From: Anaeramoeba ignava | Lineage: Eukaryota > Metamonada > Anaeramoebidae | Length of the DNA: 64,000 nucleotides | Direction of reading: 5' to 3' | Assembly (NCBI GenBank): GCA_028826165.1 | Contig: JAPDFW010000136.1 | Span: 628,501 to 692,500 of the forward strand | Part shown: positions 35,366 to 48,100 of the stretch, piece after piece | How positions within the stretch are numbered: position 1 is the first letter of the stretch | Layout of the letters: each line of letters opens with the position of its first letter | Notes under the pieces: model-generated | What the model saw: only the letters and a program-made list of their open reading frames with translations | What the model was told of the DNA's origin: nothing | Database searches by the model: none | Made by a program: the position numbers and the translations under genes

Positions 35366-37760
35366 ATGAAAATCTCTTTTAATTTTTTAATTGTTTTATT
35401 TCTAATTTTTTCAATTTCTTTTTTTTTAACAAAAGCAAATAATTTTGCAAGTACAAATCGTTTTAAAAGAAAAAGAATTGAAAGAAATAGAAAAAATAAC
35501 AAAAAAAGCATTTAAAGAAAAAGATATTGAAAAATTCACACCTCAAAATCTATTCTATTCAATTTTAACCTTCAAAACACTTTCCAAAATTTCAACCGAA
35601 AACAAACCATTTGAAACAAAAAATTTCCCAAAAAATTTACCAATTTCTAAAGAAAAAATATGCAAATTTGTTATTGAAAAAGTAGTTTCTGATTATAATT
35701 TTGAAAATGTCGACAAATCAATTATGGAGTTGAAATTTTTAACAGAAATTTATTCAGAAATGGATTGCAAAGCTGAGAAAAATGCGAATTTAGTGATTCC
35801 CAAAAGAACAATTTCGAAATTGCGAGCAAAATTAAATTCAAGAAATTCTGAAGTAATTTCTAATTCAGGAATAACTTTAATTAATTTTATCAAATTTTTT
35901 GATGTCGAAAAATCACGTGAAGAAATCATCCCCAAAATCATGACAAAACTTGATTCTCTGTTGGATTCACTTGAAGAATATGATGAAAATGAAGAAGATA
36001 ATGATGACGATTATTCTTCTTATGAAAAACATTCTTATCAAACAAAAGATTCAGAAAAACTCGCAACTGTTCTTGAATTATTCAGTAAAATCAATAGTGA
36101 TTTATTGAAAAAAGAAAATGAGGAAAAGAATCCAGAATCGTTTGAATTACTCAAGCAAAGACTAAAAGGTGTTATTGAGGATATTTCGGATTATATTGTT
36201 TATATTGAAGAAGAAATTGAAGACGAAGATTTAAGTGAATTGCTCATCAAAACAAGCCTCCAAAACTCCGCAAGTTTCCACAATCGCAAGGACAATCCCG
36301 ACCCCAAAATAACATCAACCATTTTAAATGCACTTTGTGTTATCAAAGATGTTCTTGAAATTGATATTGAACCTCGTATTTTTTCTGACAGTTTTTCCAA
36401 TGAAATTGCAAATTTTTTCCTCAGTTTTAAAACTTCAAAGGAAATATCTCTCATCTCTCAAATGCTTTCATCTCTTGCTCTGATTAACTCAAGAAGCGAT
36501 ATCTACATCAAGCCTGTGGCTGTTACTGTTGTTGATGGAGATAAAATCACACTTGCTTCTTCTCAAGCAAAAGGATCCAAAATTGATTTTTTTGTTTCGG
36601 ATTTATTTGCTAATGAAATTGAAGGAATTTCCGAAGTTTTTGTTAATAAAATTGTTCGGATTGGTGAGCACAAATCACAAGTGTTGTCGAATTTAAAATT
36701 GGAAAGCGCGAAAAAGAATATTTTTGAGTTTGATTTTTTGTCTTCAAAACCTATGGTTGGAATTTATAAAACTGACTTAAAAATTGAACATATTCTGGAA
36801 GACAAAAGCAAAGAAAACGAAGAAAAAGAATCAAGAACAATTTACTCCTCAATATTGCTTAAGGTTGTTGGACCAATCACTGTTTCAGATATTGAAATTT
36901 CTGTTTCAGATAAAATCACAACAAGAACAACTAAATTCCGTTCAGTTTTTCCAGAACCAATTTCAGGTCTTTATGAGATTGATTCATCAAAACAAACAGA
37001 GATTTCCTTGAAAATTTACAATTTACTCACAACCCAATACGAATTTCCTCACCAAGTCATGCTGAGATTAACAAAAATTCAAGAGCAAAGTGATTCAAAT
37101 GAAGCGGAAAAAAATCATAAATTTTCACAAAAAGAAAATCCAACTTATTATTTAACAATGAAACCAATTGCAGATATTTTAAGAACAGAAATCAAGAAGA
37201 AATCCAAATTCAATTACGTTTCACAATTTAGTTTCCAAGAAATCGCATCTCAATTTTTAATGGAATCAGGAAAATACTCAATGGAATTAATTGTTGGTGA
37301 TTTTTTTACTGAAAAACCGATCACTTGGTTTTTATCGGAAATCTATTTGAATTTTGAAAATGTTTCAATCACAAGTGAAGAATACTCAAAATCAAAAGAA
37401 TTCTTATTTTCTGCTAAACCAGAAATATGGGCAAAAACACCAGAAGAAAAAGTTTGCAAAGAACGTTTCATTTCAAAAATTTTTGCAATTATTGTTTTAA
37501 TTCCATCTCTCTTTTTGATTGTGTTTTTGTTCAAAATTGGAATCAATTTCGGAAACTTCCCTTCTTTATTAAAAGATGGTTTAATTCCTTTCGTTCTTAA
37601 CAATTTATTTGTGATTGGTTTGTTTTTGGTTGGTTATGTTCTTGTTATGCTTTGGATTCAATTCGATATTTTTCAAACAACTTTATATCTTTTTTTCTTA
37701 ACACTTCTTCTTGGATTTACTGGAATTTTTGGTTTTCAAAAGAAACAAAAAGTTGATTAA
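35366..37760 (+). CDS. RPN2: Ribophorin II (RPN2/Swp1), oligosaccharyltransferase subunit
   Basis: This is a non-catalytic subunit of the ER N-glycosylation complex. ATG 35366 begins a signal peptide (MKISFNFLIVLFLIFSISFF). The mature luminal part lies in another frame and opens KELKEIEKITKKAFKEKD, TPQNLFYSILTFKTLSKI, matching the RPN2 N-terminus. It has an acidic loop (YDENEEDNDDDYSSYEK) and three C-terminal hydrophobic segments: KIFAIIVLIPSLFLIVFLF, LNNLFVIGLFLVGYVLVML and FQTTLYLFFLTLLLGFTGIF. Length is about 790-800 residues, longer than animal RPN2. The frame change between 35434 and 35470 needs either one extra A in the run 35465-35468 or removal of GTACAAATCGTTTTAAAAG (35451-35469), which has GT-AG ends but would be a 19-nt intron. 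The homology match is strong at the C-terminus. Confidence 0.88.
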
Positions 37761-38004
37761 TTTTTTTTTTTTACCAATTCAAAACAAAAAAAAAAATTTT
37801 TTTTCTTTAGGGAAAATTAATCAAAAATCAAAAATCAAAAAAAAAAAAAGGAATAGATAACTTAAAAAACAAAAGAAATTTAATAAAATAAAATCATTTT
37901 CAAAGTTTTTTGTTTTATGATTGGTTTAAAAAAAAAAGAATAAAAAAAAGTTTATTTAATTGTTTTTTTTTTTAAATTTTTTTTGATTTTAATAAATGAA
38001 TCAA

Positions 38005-40103
38005 TTAACAACATCCTTTTTTTGTTTTTGCAACATCTGTTGTTGGTCTTAAAACATAATTTGGATCTTCTGCTTGAATTTTTTTGAAACTACTTTTTAA
38101 AATCCAAAAAAAAAAAAAACAAACAAATTTTTCAATCAATATAAAAACAATAAATTATTAAATGAAATCAATACTTTTCAAGAGCATCAGCAACTAAAGT
38201 TTTAAAAGCTTCATCTAAATTTTCACCATTTTTTGCGCTTACTTCAAAATATTTACAATTATGTTCATCTGCTATTTTCTAAAAAGAAGAAACAAAAAAG
38301 CAATTTAAATAAAAAAGAATTTTTTTTTCTTTCAAAAGAAAATCTACTTTTGCTTCTTCATATGAAACAGTTCTTTCATCTGTTAAATCACTTTTGTTTG
38401 CAATTAAAATAATATTAGTATGTTTTGGAGCATATGATGAAATTTCTGAAAACCATTGTGAAACTTGTTTAAAAGTAGATGTATTTGTTAAATCAAAAAC
38501 AACCATAATTCCATCAGCATTTCTATAATAAGTTCTTGTAATTGAACGAAATCTTTCTTGTCCTTAATTTGAATTTAATTTTGAATTTAATTTTGATTTT
38601 GATTTTAGATTTTGATTTTGAATTTAATTTTGATTTTGATTTTGATTTTTGATTTTTGATTTTGATTTTGAATTTTGATTTTGATTTGAATTTTAATTTT
38701 AATTTTAATTTTGAATTTGAATTTAATTTTAATTTTAATTTTAATTTTAATTTTAATTTTGATTTTGATTTTAGATTTTGATTTTGATTTTGATTTTGAT
38801 TTTAATTTTAATTTGAATTTGAATTTGATTTTGAATTTGATTTTGAATTTTAATTTTAATTTTGAATTTTAATTTGAATTTGAATTTGAATTTGAATTTG
38901 AATTTTGATTTTGAATTTAAATTTGAATTTTAATTTGAATTTAATTGTGAATTTGATATTGATTTTAATTTTAATTTTGAATTTGAATTTGAATTTGATT
39001 TTGAATTTTAATTTTAATTTTAATTTGAATTTTGATTTTAATTTTGAATTTTAATTTGAATTTTAAATTTGAATTTAATTGTGAATTTGATATTGATTTT
39101 AATTTTAATTTTGAATTTGAATTTGAATTTGATTTTGAATTTTAATTTTAATTTTAATTTGAATTTTAATTTTAATTTTAATTTTAATTTGAATTTGAAT
39201 TTGAGTTTTAACTTTAATTTTGAATTGTGAATTTTAATTTTAATTTTAATTTTAATTTTAATTTGAATTGTGAATTTGAATTTAAATTTGAAATTGAATT
39301 TTAATTTTGATTTTGAATTTGATTTTAATTTTGATTTTAATTTGAATTTAAATTTGATATTGATTTGATTTTAATTTTAAAATGAATTTTTATTTTGATT
39401 TGATTTTAATTTTAAAATGAATTTTTATTTTGATTTTGAATTTGATTTTAATTTTGATTTGATTTTAATTTTGATTTTAATTTTAATTTTGATTTGATTT
39501 TGATTTGATTTTAATTTGAATTTGATATTAATTTTTATTTTGAATTTTAATTGTGAATTTTAATTTGAATTGTGAATTTGATTTTAATTTGAATTTAAAT
39601 TTGAATTTGAATTTGAATTTTAATTGTGAATTTTAATTGTGAATTTTAATTTTAATTTGAATTTTAATTTTAATTTTGAATTTGATTTTGAATTTGATAT
39701 TGATTTTCATTTTGATTTTGAATTTGAATTGTGAATTTTAATTTGAATTTTAATTTGAATGAGTTAAAAGAAGAAGAATAATTAAGAGATAAAAAGAGAG
39801 AAAAATTTATAAAAACTAAATAAGGAAAATTACCAGCAGAATCCCACTAAATTAAAAAATTAAAATAAAAAATTAATAAAAAAATTAATAAAAAAATTAA
39901 ACGAATAAAATACAATTTGAAGTTTAATTGGAGTTTTTTCAACATCTAATGAAGTGAAATCTGAAATCAACGCCTATTGTTGCTCTATGATCTGGAGAAA
40001 AATCACCGTCGCAAAATTTTAAAAGTAAACAGCTTTTACCTACAAGTGAATCTCCAACAAGTAATAGTTTCATTACTTTTGGTTGTGAAAATTTTGGGTT
40101 CAT
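38005..40103 (-). CDS. Rab-family small GTPase, five exons including a 13-nt micro-exon
   Basis: Exons 40103-39914, 39846-39834, 38562-38348, 38278-38175 and 38092-38005 give about 202 residues. Motifs: P-loop GDSLVGKSC; switch I and strand ATIGVDF, then FTSLDVEKTPIKLQI; micro-exon WDSA plus the first base of Gly; GQERFRSITRTYYRNADGIM; ANKSD; EVSAKNGENLDEAF; C-terminal GCC for double geranylgeranylation. Rabs direct vesicle tethering and transport; Rab1/Rab8/Rab18-like residues are present, but I cannot name the subfamily. Serine replaces the usual Thr in WDTAG. The frame breaks once: an extra T in AGATTTCAC (39957-39959) separates GVDF from FTSLDVE. All other junctions are exactly in phase. 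Confidence 0.92.
38563..39833. repeat. TTTTAATTTTGAATTTGAATT satellite in Rab intron 2
   Basis: A 1,271-nt intron made of ATTTTA, ATTTTG and ATTTGA units in changing mixtures. It includes about 130-bp segments repeated twice, for example the block around TGAATTTGATATTGATTTTA at about 38950 and 39080. It separates the 13-nt micro-exon from the GQERF exon. Confidence 0.85.
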
Positions 40104-40372
40104 TAATTCTCCTCAAAATAAAATGATCAAATAATAAAAAAAATAATTCAAAAAAAAAGTTGAAAAAAAAAATGAAAAAAAATGAATTTTTTCAAATGAT
40201 TTTTTTTTTGCTTTTTTTTTTATTTTTATTTTATTTGGTTTTGTTTTTTTATTCTCTTATTCTTTTATAAAAAAAAGTTTTATTTTATCTTCTATTTTTT
40301 TTTAAATAAAATTCTGTTTAAAATCCTGTCAAAAAAGAAAAGAGAAATTTTTGTTTTTAATCTTTTTTTTTT

Positions 40373-41477
40373 TTAATAATGATAATCAATCCATTTTATA
40401 TCTCCAACAATTACAATTTTGCCTGGAAGAGTAACTGAAGAAGGAGAAAGATATGATAATTTTTGTTTTTGGGTATCTACTTGTGATCTAATTTAAAAAA
40501 TAGATTTAAAATTTAGATTTAAAATTAGATTTAAAATATTAAAAATTTGGATTTAAAAATTTAGATTTAAAAATAGATTTAAAATTAGATTTAAAATAGA
40601 TTTAAATTAGATTTAAAATAGATTTAAAATTAGATTTAAAAATAGATTTAAAAATAGATTTAAAATAGATTTAAAATTAGATTTAAATTTAGATTTAAAA
40701 TAGATTTAAATTAGATTTAAAAATAGATTTAAAATAGATTTAAAAATAGATTTAAAAATTTGGATTTAAAATAGATTTAAAAATAGATTTAAATTAGATT
40801 TAAAAATAGATTTAAAAATTTGGATTTAAAATTTGGATTAAAAATAGATTTAAAAATTTGGATTTAATTTAGATTTAAAAATTTAGATTTAAAAATTTAG
40901 ATTTAAAAATTTGGATTTAAAAATTTGGATTTAAAATTGAAATAAATTATTTACATAAAAATAAATCCTGCAATATTAGAATATTTTATATCAGAACTAG
41001 TTAATTCTCCACCATCTATATTTGCAAATGAAACTGCCACTATTGAAGATTGAAAACTTTCATTTGGATCTGTTCGATTTACTCTAACAGGATCTAAAGT
41101 TGATCTCCTACCAATTGGAAGTGCAGATTTTGGAACAATAACTATAAATTGTTTTTGATTTGAAATTGAGTATTTTAAATGAAATTTTTGAATTTCAGAT
41201 TTAAATTTGATAAAATACAATCAGAAATTGTATAAAATTTAAGTTCAAGAAATGAAATTTCAAAGGAATAAGGATTTAATTTTTGATCAGTTCCATAAAA
41301 ATAATCTCTAATTTTTTGAAATCTATATTTTTTTCGAAATTGTTTTGATTGAAATTTAACACCACCCGATTTTAAAAGATGAATAACATCAACTTTTTTT
41401 TGAGTTTTAACTTGAGAATCATCTTTTTTCAAAGATTCAATGTTTTCTAAATTGGTTTGATTTAAATCATTCAATGA

Positions 41478-41515
<38 letters not shown>

Positions 41516-42924
41516 CATTATCACTATTTTTATCTTTTTCTTGATTATTTTTTATCTTTTTATTATTTATATCTAAATCTATTTTAAGATCATTATATAA
41601 AGTTTCATCTCCAAGAACAATAACAATATCAATTTCAAATATTCTTATTAAATCTAAAAGAAGTAAATATTCATTATTATCTTCACATCCAAATGACATT
41701 GTGTTGACAATTATTCCTGATGATTTGAGTAGTGAAACTTTGTTAATTTTTTCATTAATAGTTTTTGAAAGTTGAGTAGATAATTCACGAAAGAAATTTC
41801 GATTTTTTTTGATTGTTAGATATCCAAAAAAATAAACAATTGAAGAAGATATTGAAATTCCTTCCTTTTTAATTTTAATTTTAATTTTAATTTTAGTTTT
41901 AATTTTAATTTTAATTTTAATTTTAATTTTAATTTTAGTTTTAGTTTTAATTTTAATTTTAATTTTAATTTTAATTTTAATTTTAATTTTAATTTTAATT
42001 TTAATTTTAATTTTAATTTTAATTTTAATTTTAATTTTAATTTTAATTTTAATTTTAATTTTAATATTTTAATTTTAATTTTAATTTTAATTTTAATTTT
42101 AATTTTAATTTTAATTTTAATTTTAATTTTAATTTTAATTTTAATTTTAATTTTAATTTTAATTTTAATTTTAAAATGAATTTTAATATTAATTTTAATT
42201 TTAAATTTTAATTTTAAATTTAATTTTGATTTTAAATTTAATTTTGAAATTCACTTCAATATCAATAGGTCTAACTAAAGTTTGTGCTGAAATTGCTCCA
42301 GGAATTGAAGATTCACCATTTCCTATATCAAGATCTACATAACAAGGAGAACTTTCTTCACGAAGAGAATAATTTAACAATATTTTAGAAACAGAACTCT
42401 TTCCAGAATCAGGAGGACCTGTTACTAAAACACGAGGACCTCCAATATTTGGATTTTCTCTTGCATTTTTTCTCATTTTTCTAAAATTGAGTGCATATTT
42501 AAATAACTTTTCATTGGAGTATCTTCTCCTACATAACCTTTACCTTCTCCTTCAGTCTATAATTGTTATATTATTTGATTATTATGTTAATCAATTTATT
42601 TTTTTTATTCAATTTAATATTTCATTCATTCTTATTGTTTTCTTGTTAAATTTTTCTTTTTGTTTTCTTGTTAAAAATTTGAATTAAAAAATGATTGAAT
42701 TTCAAAATTTTTCTTTTTTCTTTATTTTCTATATTAACTTCTAAAACGCATCCATCCCAAGTAAAAACATGCCTTTTTGTTCCTGAAAATTTATATTTTC
42801 TATTTAAAGCCATTTCTGTTCCAAAAATTTCTCCTGTTCCTTTTCTAAGTGTAATATAAAAATTTTTCTTAAAATCAACTTCAAATCTAAATTCTTGTTC
42901 TGGTTTTAAAACAATTTCTTCCAT
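40373..42924 (-). CDS. CLP1: CLP1-type polynucleotide kinase / pre-mRNA cleavage complex II factor
   Basis: CLP1 works in mRNA 3'-end cleavage with Pcf11 and, in many lineages, as an RNA 5'-kinase in tRNA splicing. Exons 42924-42739, 42556-42255, 41864-40955 and 40487-40373 give about 504 residues. N-terminal domain: EFRFEVDFKKNFYITL, GEIFGTEM, VFTWDGCVLE. Then DTPMKSYLNMHSILEKM and Walker A GPPDSGKSSVSKILLNY, CYVDLDIGNGESSIPGAI. Exon 3: IVYFFGYLTIKKNRNFF, GIIVNTMSFGC, IDIVIVLGDETLYNDLK, an Asn/Asp-rich insert, VIHLLKSGGVKFQSKQFRKK, IRDYFYG. The C-terminal domain ends LPGKIVIVGDIKWIDYHY. Two -1 breaks: a missing A at 42476-42480 (before MRKNAREN) and a missing T-equivalent at 41212-41215 (before KFKSEIQKFH). 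Both restored frames are family-like. Confidence 0.93.
40488..40954. repeat. AGATTTAAA satellite in CLP1 intron 3
   Basis: A 467-nt intron of ATAGATTTAAAA and TTGGATTTAAAA units (plus strand), sense TTTAAATCTA. This family is not seen in the other introns here. Confidence 0.85.
41865..42254. repeat. (TTTTAA)n satellite in CLP1 intron 2
   Basis: An almost perfect hexamer array TTTTAA over about 300 bp, flanked by short degenerate copies. The intron boundaries restore IDIE|EGISISSS in phase 0. Confidence 0.9.
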
Positions 42925-43029
42925 TTTATAATTTTAAAAAAATGAAAAATGAAAAATGAAAAATGAAAATGAAAAATGAAAAATTAAAAATTAAAAATTA
43001 ATTTTTTTTCATTTTTTTCTTTTTTTAAA

Positions 43030-44990
43030 ATGGAATCACAAAAAATATTTGTTGGAAATATTCCACCAGATATAAGTAAAACAGAATTACATCATTATTT
43101 CCAACGATTTGGAAATGTGTACAAATTCAAATTTAATTCAAATTCAATTCAATTTAATTCAAATTTAATTCAAATTTAATTCAAATTTAATTCAAATTTA
43201 ATTCAAATTTAATTCAAATCTAATTTAAATTTAATTCAAATCTAATTTAAATTTAATTCAAATCTAATTCAAATCCATTTAATTCAATTTAATTCAAATT
43301 TAATTTAATTCAAATCAATTTAATTCAAATTTAATTCAAATTCAAATCAATTCAAATTTAATTCAAATTTAATTCAAATTTAATTCAAATTTAATTCAAA
43401 TTTAATTCAAATTTAATTCAAATTTAATTCAAATTTAATTCAAATTTAATTCAAATTTAATTCAAATTAATTCAATTCAAATTTAATTCAAATTCAAATT
43501 TAATTCAAATTTAATTTAAATTTAATTCAAATTTAATTCAAATTTAATTTAAAAATATTGGAACAGAGAATTTTCTCATCTTGTTTATCGAAGAAATTTA
43601 CCTAAATTTGCTTTTGTTAAAATGAAAAGTGTTGAAGATATGAATAAAGTTCTTGGTATGAAAAATCCAGTTCTTAGAGGTTATGCTTTAAAAATTTCAT
43701 TTGCAAAACCACGAGCAACAAAAGAATCAACTTGTATATTTCCTATATATATGAATAGATGGAAAATTGCAGCTCCTTTACAAGAACCAAGCAAAAAATC
43801 TGTTATTGTTTCAAATGTTTCAAATTCAGTTAATGAAGAAGAATTAATTAGATATTTTTCAAGTATTATTTTAACTATAAAATTATTTTCAAGATTATTT
43901 ATAAAATAATCTGTTTGATTTTTATTTTGTTAAATCAGGAGAATTAAGAACATCAAATATTTATTGTTCTCTTAAAAAAGAAAAATTTCGATCTTTTGCA
44001 TATGTCACTTTTGAATCTGAAAATATTCAAAAAAGAGCTTTAGAAATGAAACATCCATTTCTTCAAGGTCGAAAAATGAGAATCAGAATTAAATATGATG
44101 TGATTAATTTATTAAAAATATATAAATATTAAATATTAAATTTTTGAATTAATTTGGATTTTAATTTCCATTTTTTAAAAAAAAAAGAATATTGTTGATG
44201 ATTCTCAAGAAAATGAAAATCAAAATCAAAATCAAAATCAAAATCAAAATCAAAATCAAATTCAAAATGAAAATCAAAATGAAAATCAAAATCAAAATCA
44301 AAATCAAAATCAAAATCAAAATAAAAATGAAAATCAAATTCAAAATCAAAATGAAAATCAAAATCAAAATCAAAATCAAAATCAAAATCAAAATGAAAAT
44401 CAAAATGAAAATAAAAATGAAAATCAAAATCAAAATCAAAATCAAAATCAAAATCAAAATCAAAATCAAAATCAAAATCAAAATCAAAATCAAAATCAAA
44501 ATCAAAATCAAAATCAAAATGAAAATCAAATTCAAAATCAAATTCAAAATCAAAATCAAAATGAAAATCAAAATGAAAATCAAAATCAAAATCAAAATGA
44601 AAATAATGAAAATAATCAAAATCAAAATGAAAATCAAATTCAAAATCAAAATCAAAATGAAAATCATAATCAAAATGAAAATCAAAATCAAAATCAAAAT
44701 GAAAATCAAAATCAAAATGAAAATCAAATTCAAAATCAAAATGAAAATCAAAATCCAAATCCAAATATAAATCAAAATCAAAATCAAAATCAAAATCAAA
44801 ATCAAAATCAAAATCAAAATCAAAATCAAAATCAAATTCAAAATCAAAATCAAAATCAAAATCAAAATCAAATCAAAATCAAAATCAAAATCAAAATCAA
44901 AATCAAAATCAAAATAAAAATAAAAATCAAAAATTCGAATATAAAAGTATTTTTGATTCTGATAATGAAGATGATGAAGATTCAAATTAG
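43030..44990 (+). CDS. Two-RRM RNA-binding protein with Gln/Asn-rich tail, four exons
   Basis: Exons 43030-43118, 43567-43862, 43939-44099 and 44188-44990. RRM1 spans the first intron: KIFVGNIPPDISKTELHHYF, then FAFVKMKSVEDMNKVL and GYALKISFAKPRA (RNP2 and RNP1-like elements). RRM2: SVIVSNVSNSVNEEELIRYF, FRSFAYVTFESENIQKRAL, LQGRKMRIRIKYD. Exon 4 is about 240 residues of Gln-Asn/Glu-Asn hexamer repeats, ending FEYKSIFDSDNEDDEDSN. The closest type is a hnRNP/PABP-like nuclear or cytoplasmic RNA binder; the tail resembles condensate-forming or prion-like tracts. One base is missing from a CAAAAT unit at about 44868-44873, which breaks frame before the FEYKS end. With it restored the length is 449 residues. 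The ATG lies 105 bp from the CLP1 start on the other strand. Confidence 0.85.
43119..43566. repeat. TTTAATTCAAA satellite in RRM-gene intron 1
   Basis: A 448-nt intron (GTACAAATTC ... GGAACAG) composed of about 11-bp AATTTAATTCA units. The splice joins codon GT|A (Val) and reads RFGNVEFSHLVYRR. Confidence 0.88.
44208..44932. repeat. In-frame CAAAAT/GAAAAT hexamer expansion in the RRM gene
   Basis: The plus (coding) strand hexamers CAAAAT and GAAAAT encode the Gln/Glu-Asn tail. Long antisense frames over it (HFDFDF-type repeats) are shadows. Confidence 0.88.
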
Positions 44991-45148
44991 TTTCTTTTTT
45001 GTTTTCTTTTCTTTTTTTAACAAAAAACAAATTTTTATTATTGAAACAAATTTCATGTTTCAAAAATAAAATTATTTTCTAAAAATAATTTTTTCATTTT
45101 TTCATTTTTTATTTTTCATTTCAAAATTATTTTTTTGTTTTAAATAAT

Positions 45149-48100
45149 ATGAATCATTTTGCAATTAGAACAACTTTAAAATTTGATCCATTTCAAGAAA
45201 TATTAGATTCAGGAAAAATAAGAGCACTTGTTGCACCAATTGGAGAAATTTCTGAACAAACATTTAATTATTATTTCAATTTAATACAATCAGTGAGAAA
45301 AATACCATTTGAATCATTAACACCAAGTTTAATTATTGATCCACACAAAACTAGTAAAAACAATTTTAAAATTAAAATTCATTTTAAAATTAAAATCAAA
45401 ATCCATTTTAAAATTAAAATCAAAATTAAAATTTAAAATCAAAATCAAAATTAAAATTAAAATTCATTTTAAAATTAAAATTCAAATTCATTTTAAAATC
45501 AAAATCAAAATTAAAATCAAAATCAAAATCAAAATTAAAATCAAAATTCAAAATTAAAATCAAAACTCATTTTAAAAATTAAAATTAAAATTAAAATTAA
45601 AATTCATTTTAAAATCAAAATTCAAATTCATTTTAAAATTAAAATTCATTTTAAAATTAAAATTCATTTTAAAATCAAAATTAAAATTAAAATCAAAATT
45701 CATTTTAAAATTAAAATTAAAATTAAATTGAAAATTAAAATTAAAATTGAAATTCATTTTAAAATCAAAATTAAAATTCATTTTAAAAATTAAAATTAAA
45801 ATTCATTTTAAAATCAAAATCAAAATTCATTTTAAAATTAAAATTAAAATTTGTTTTAAAATTCGTTTTGAATTTAAAAATTAAAAGATAATCATGTCTC
45901 TCATGGTTGGAAAGAAGGAAACGTCTTCTTCGAATTTTTTGATCATTATTATGAAAAAAGTATGTGGGAAGGATTCCAACCTTATAAAAAAATATTTGCT
46001 TTTATTGGAGTGGTTCATTGTCAAAAAGCAAAAAATTTTGAAGATTTAAATAATCAATTTAAAAAATTACAAGAAGAATACAAATCAAAACCTTTTATTG
46101 CAAGATGCTTTGCATTTGATCCAAGAGAAAATCAAGACGATCCAATGCTTGATAATTTTTATATGATTCCAAATACAGAAAATCAACAGCATCTTTGCTT
46201 TTATTTAAATACATTGATGACTGACATGGCAAACAGTATTTTAAATCAATTTAACACCATGATGATTGATTATCACCAAATTTTTGGCACTCCTTCAACT
46301 CCAGACGAATATCAAAAGACAATTGACCCTCATAATTTGAGGAAATTGAAAAAATCAAGACAATTGAAATTATTGGGCGATTATTGCCTACTTTCAGGCT
46401 CTTCTTTAGATGCCAAAAATATTTATTTATCTGCCTTGGAACAAAGCAAATTATTGAACGATTTTGTTTGGATTGCGGGTTGTTTGGAAGGGTTTTGTTG
46501 CTCAATTATTTTAGAGAATTATCACAAACCAATGTTTATAAAAGTATAGATTATATTTATTATTTATATTCCCAAGTTAAAATATCCTTTTGGTTTGTTT
46601 TTTTTTGTTTGTTTTGTTGGAGTAGGATGAAAAAATTGTTGATGAAATTTCTCATAATTTAACTGATTCTATCAATTTTTATAGCAAAAAAAAATTAATT
46701 CCTCTTCAAGTTGAAGCAATTTTCAAATTATCAAGATTTCTTGTTAATGTTTCCTCTAATTCCAATCGAAAGATACAAATATTGCAACTTCTTTCAGACG
46801 CGTATTCATTTATTGGTGAATTTACTCCCAAAGAAAAGGTTGAATAATTTTAAATTTAAACTTTAGAAAAATTTTTGAAGAATTTTAAAAAAATGTTTTT
46901 TTTCACATATAAAAATTGTTTTAATAATGATATAAACACAGATATTATTCACAACTTCTTTATCGTCGATTTACGAGCAAATTGGATGCTGGAGAAAATT
47001 TGGATTCTCGCTTTATGAAACTGGATTATATTACCGAACACTCAGAAACTGGAAATTATCGCTTCACTTCTTTTTACTTTCCGCACCTTTTCTTCAATTA
47101 CCTTCTTTATTGCAAATTGGCTCAAAAGCACAAGAGAAATATCTTCAGATGCTGAATTCAGGAATAGAATATTCAGAAAGTGTTGATGAGAAAAGAAAAT
47201 ATCTCACAAAAAGCATATTTGAAAATAGCAGACACAAAATAACAAAGATGATCAAAATGCAAATGAATTTGATCTCCGATTTGATTGAGAATTCAAATCT
47301 TTTAAAGGATTCAGACAAAATAGTTCAATATAGTATTTTTGATCTGAAGACTTTTTACCAATATTTGGACTCCAACATGCAAAAACAAATTGTGTTTAAT
47401 TTAATGTCTTCAGCAAAAAGCACATCGCAAAACTCGCTGTTTGATCTGCGAGATTTCCCGCCAATAATCTCAGTCAAAATTGATGCGCTTTCAGAGTATT
47501 TGAAACCAAGAGAAAAAATCAACAAAGAAGAACCCGAAAAGAAATTGTTCCTTTTTAATCCGTTCGAAAACAAAAACAAGAAGGAGGACTCGGAAATTTT
47601 CTGGGTTCAGAATGAGATGGGGAAGGTTTCTGTTGTGATTTCCAATCCCTTTGATTTCGAGTTGATCATTCATAGCGCATCTCTCGAGTAAAATCGCAAA
47701 ATGCTTTTTCTTCTATTTATTATTTTTTCACGAACAAAAAGCAAAAAAAAAATTCAACTATTTATAGAAATACTAATAATTTTATAATAAAACACATTTT
47801 ATTTTTGGTTCACGAATCCATTACGATCCAGAACAAGCGGCGTTGGATTCGACTCTTTTCCAATTTCACTTGCCGTTGCTCCGCGAACATTTAACAAAGA
47901 AATATTTCTTCATGGAAAACCAAATGAGCCAGGAGAACTTTCAATCTGCGGGCTTAATCTTAATATATTTAACATTGGATATTACCACAAAATCGAACCA
48001 ATCCAAAAAATTCGGGTTGTCCCTCCTCTTCCTTTGCTTTTTGTTGAGGGAAACTTCTCCCAAAAGATCCAGCTTTGTTCAGGAGAAACCCGAGATTTTA

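Noticed and set aside
44129-45063. Long minus-strand DFDFDFHF and ILILIL frames
   Set aside because: Antisense of the RRM protein's Gln/Asn tail.
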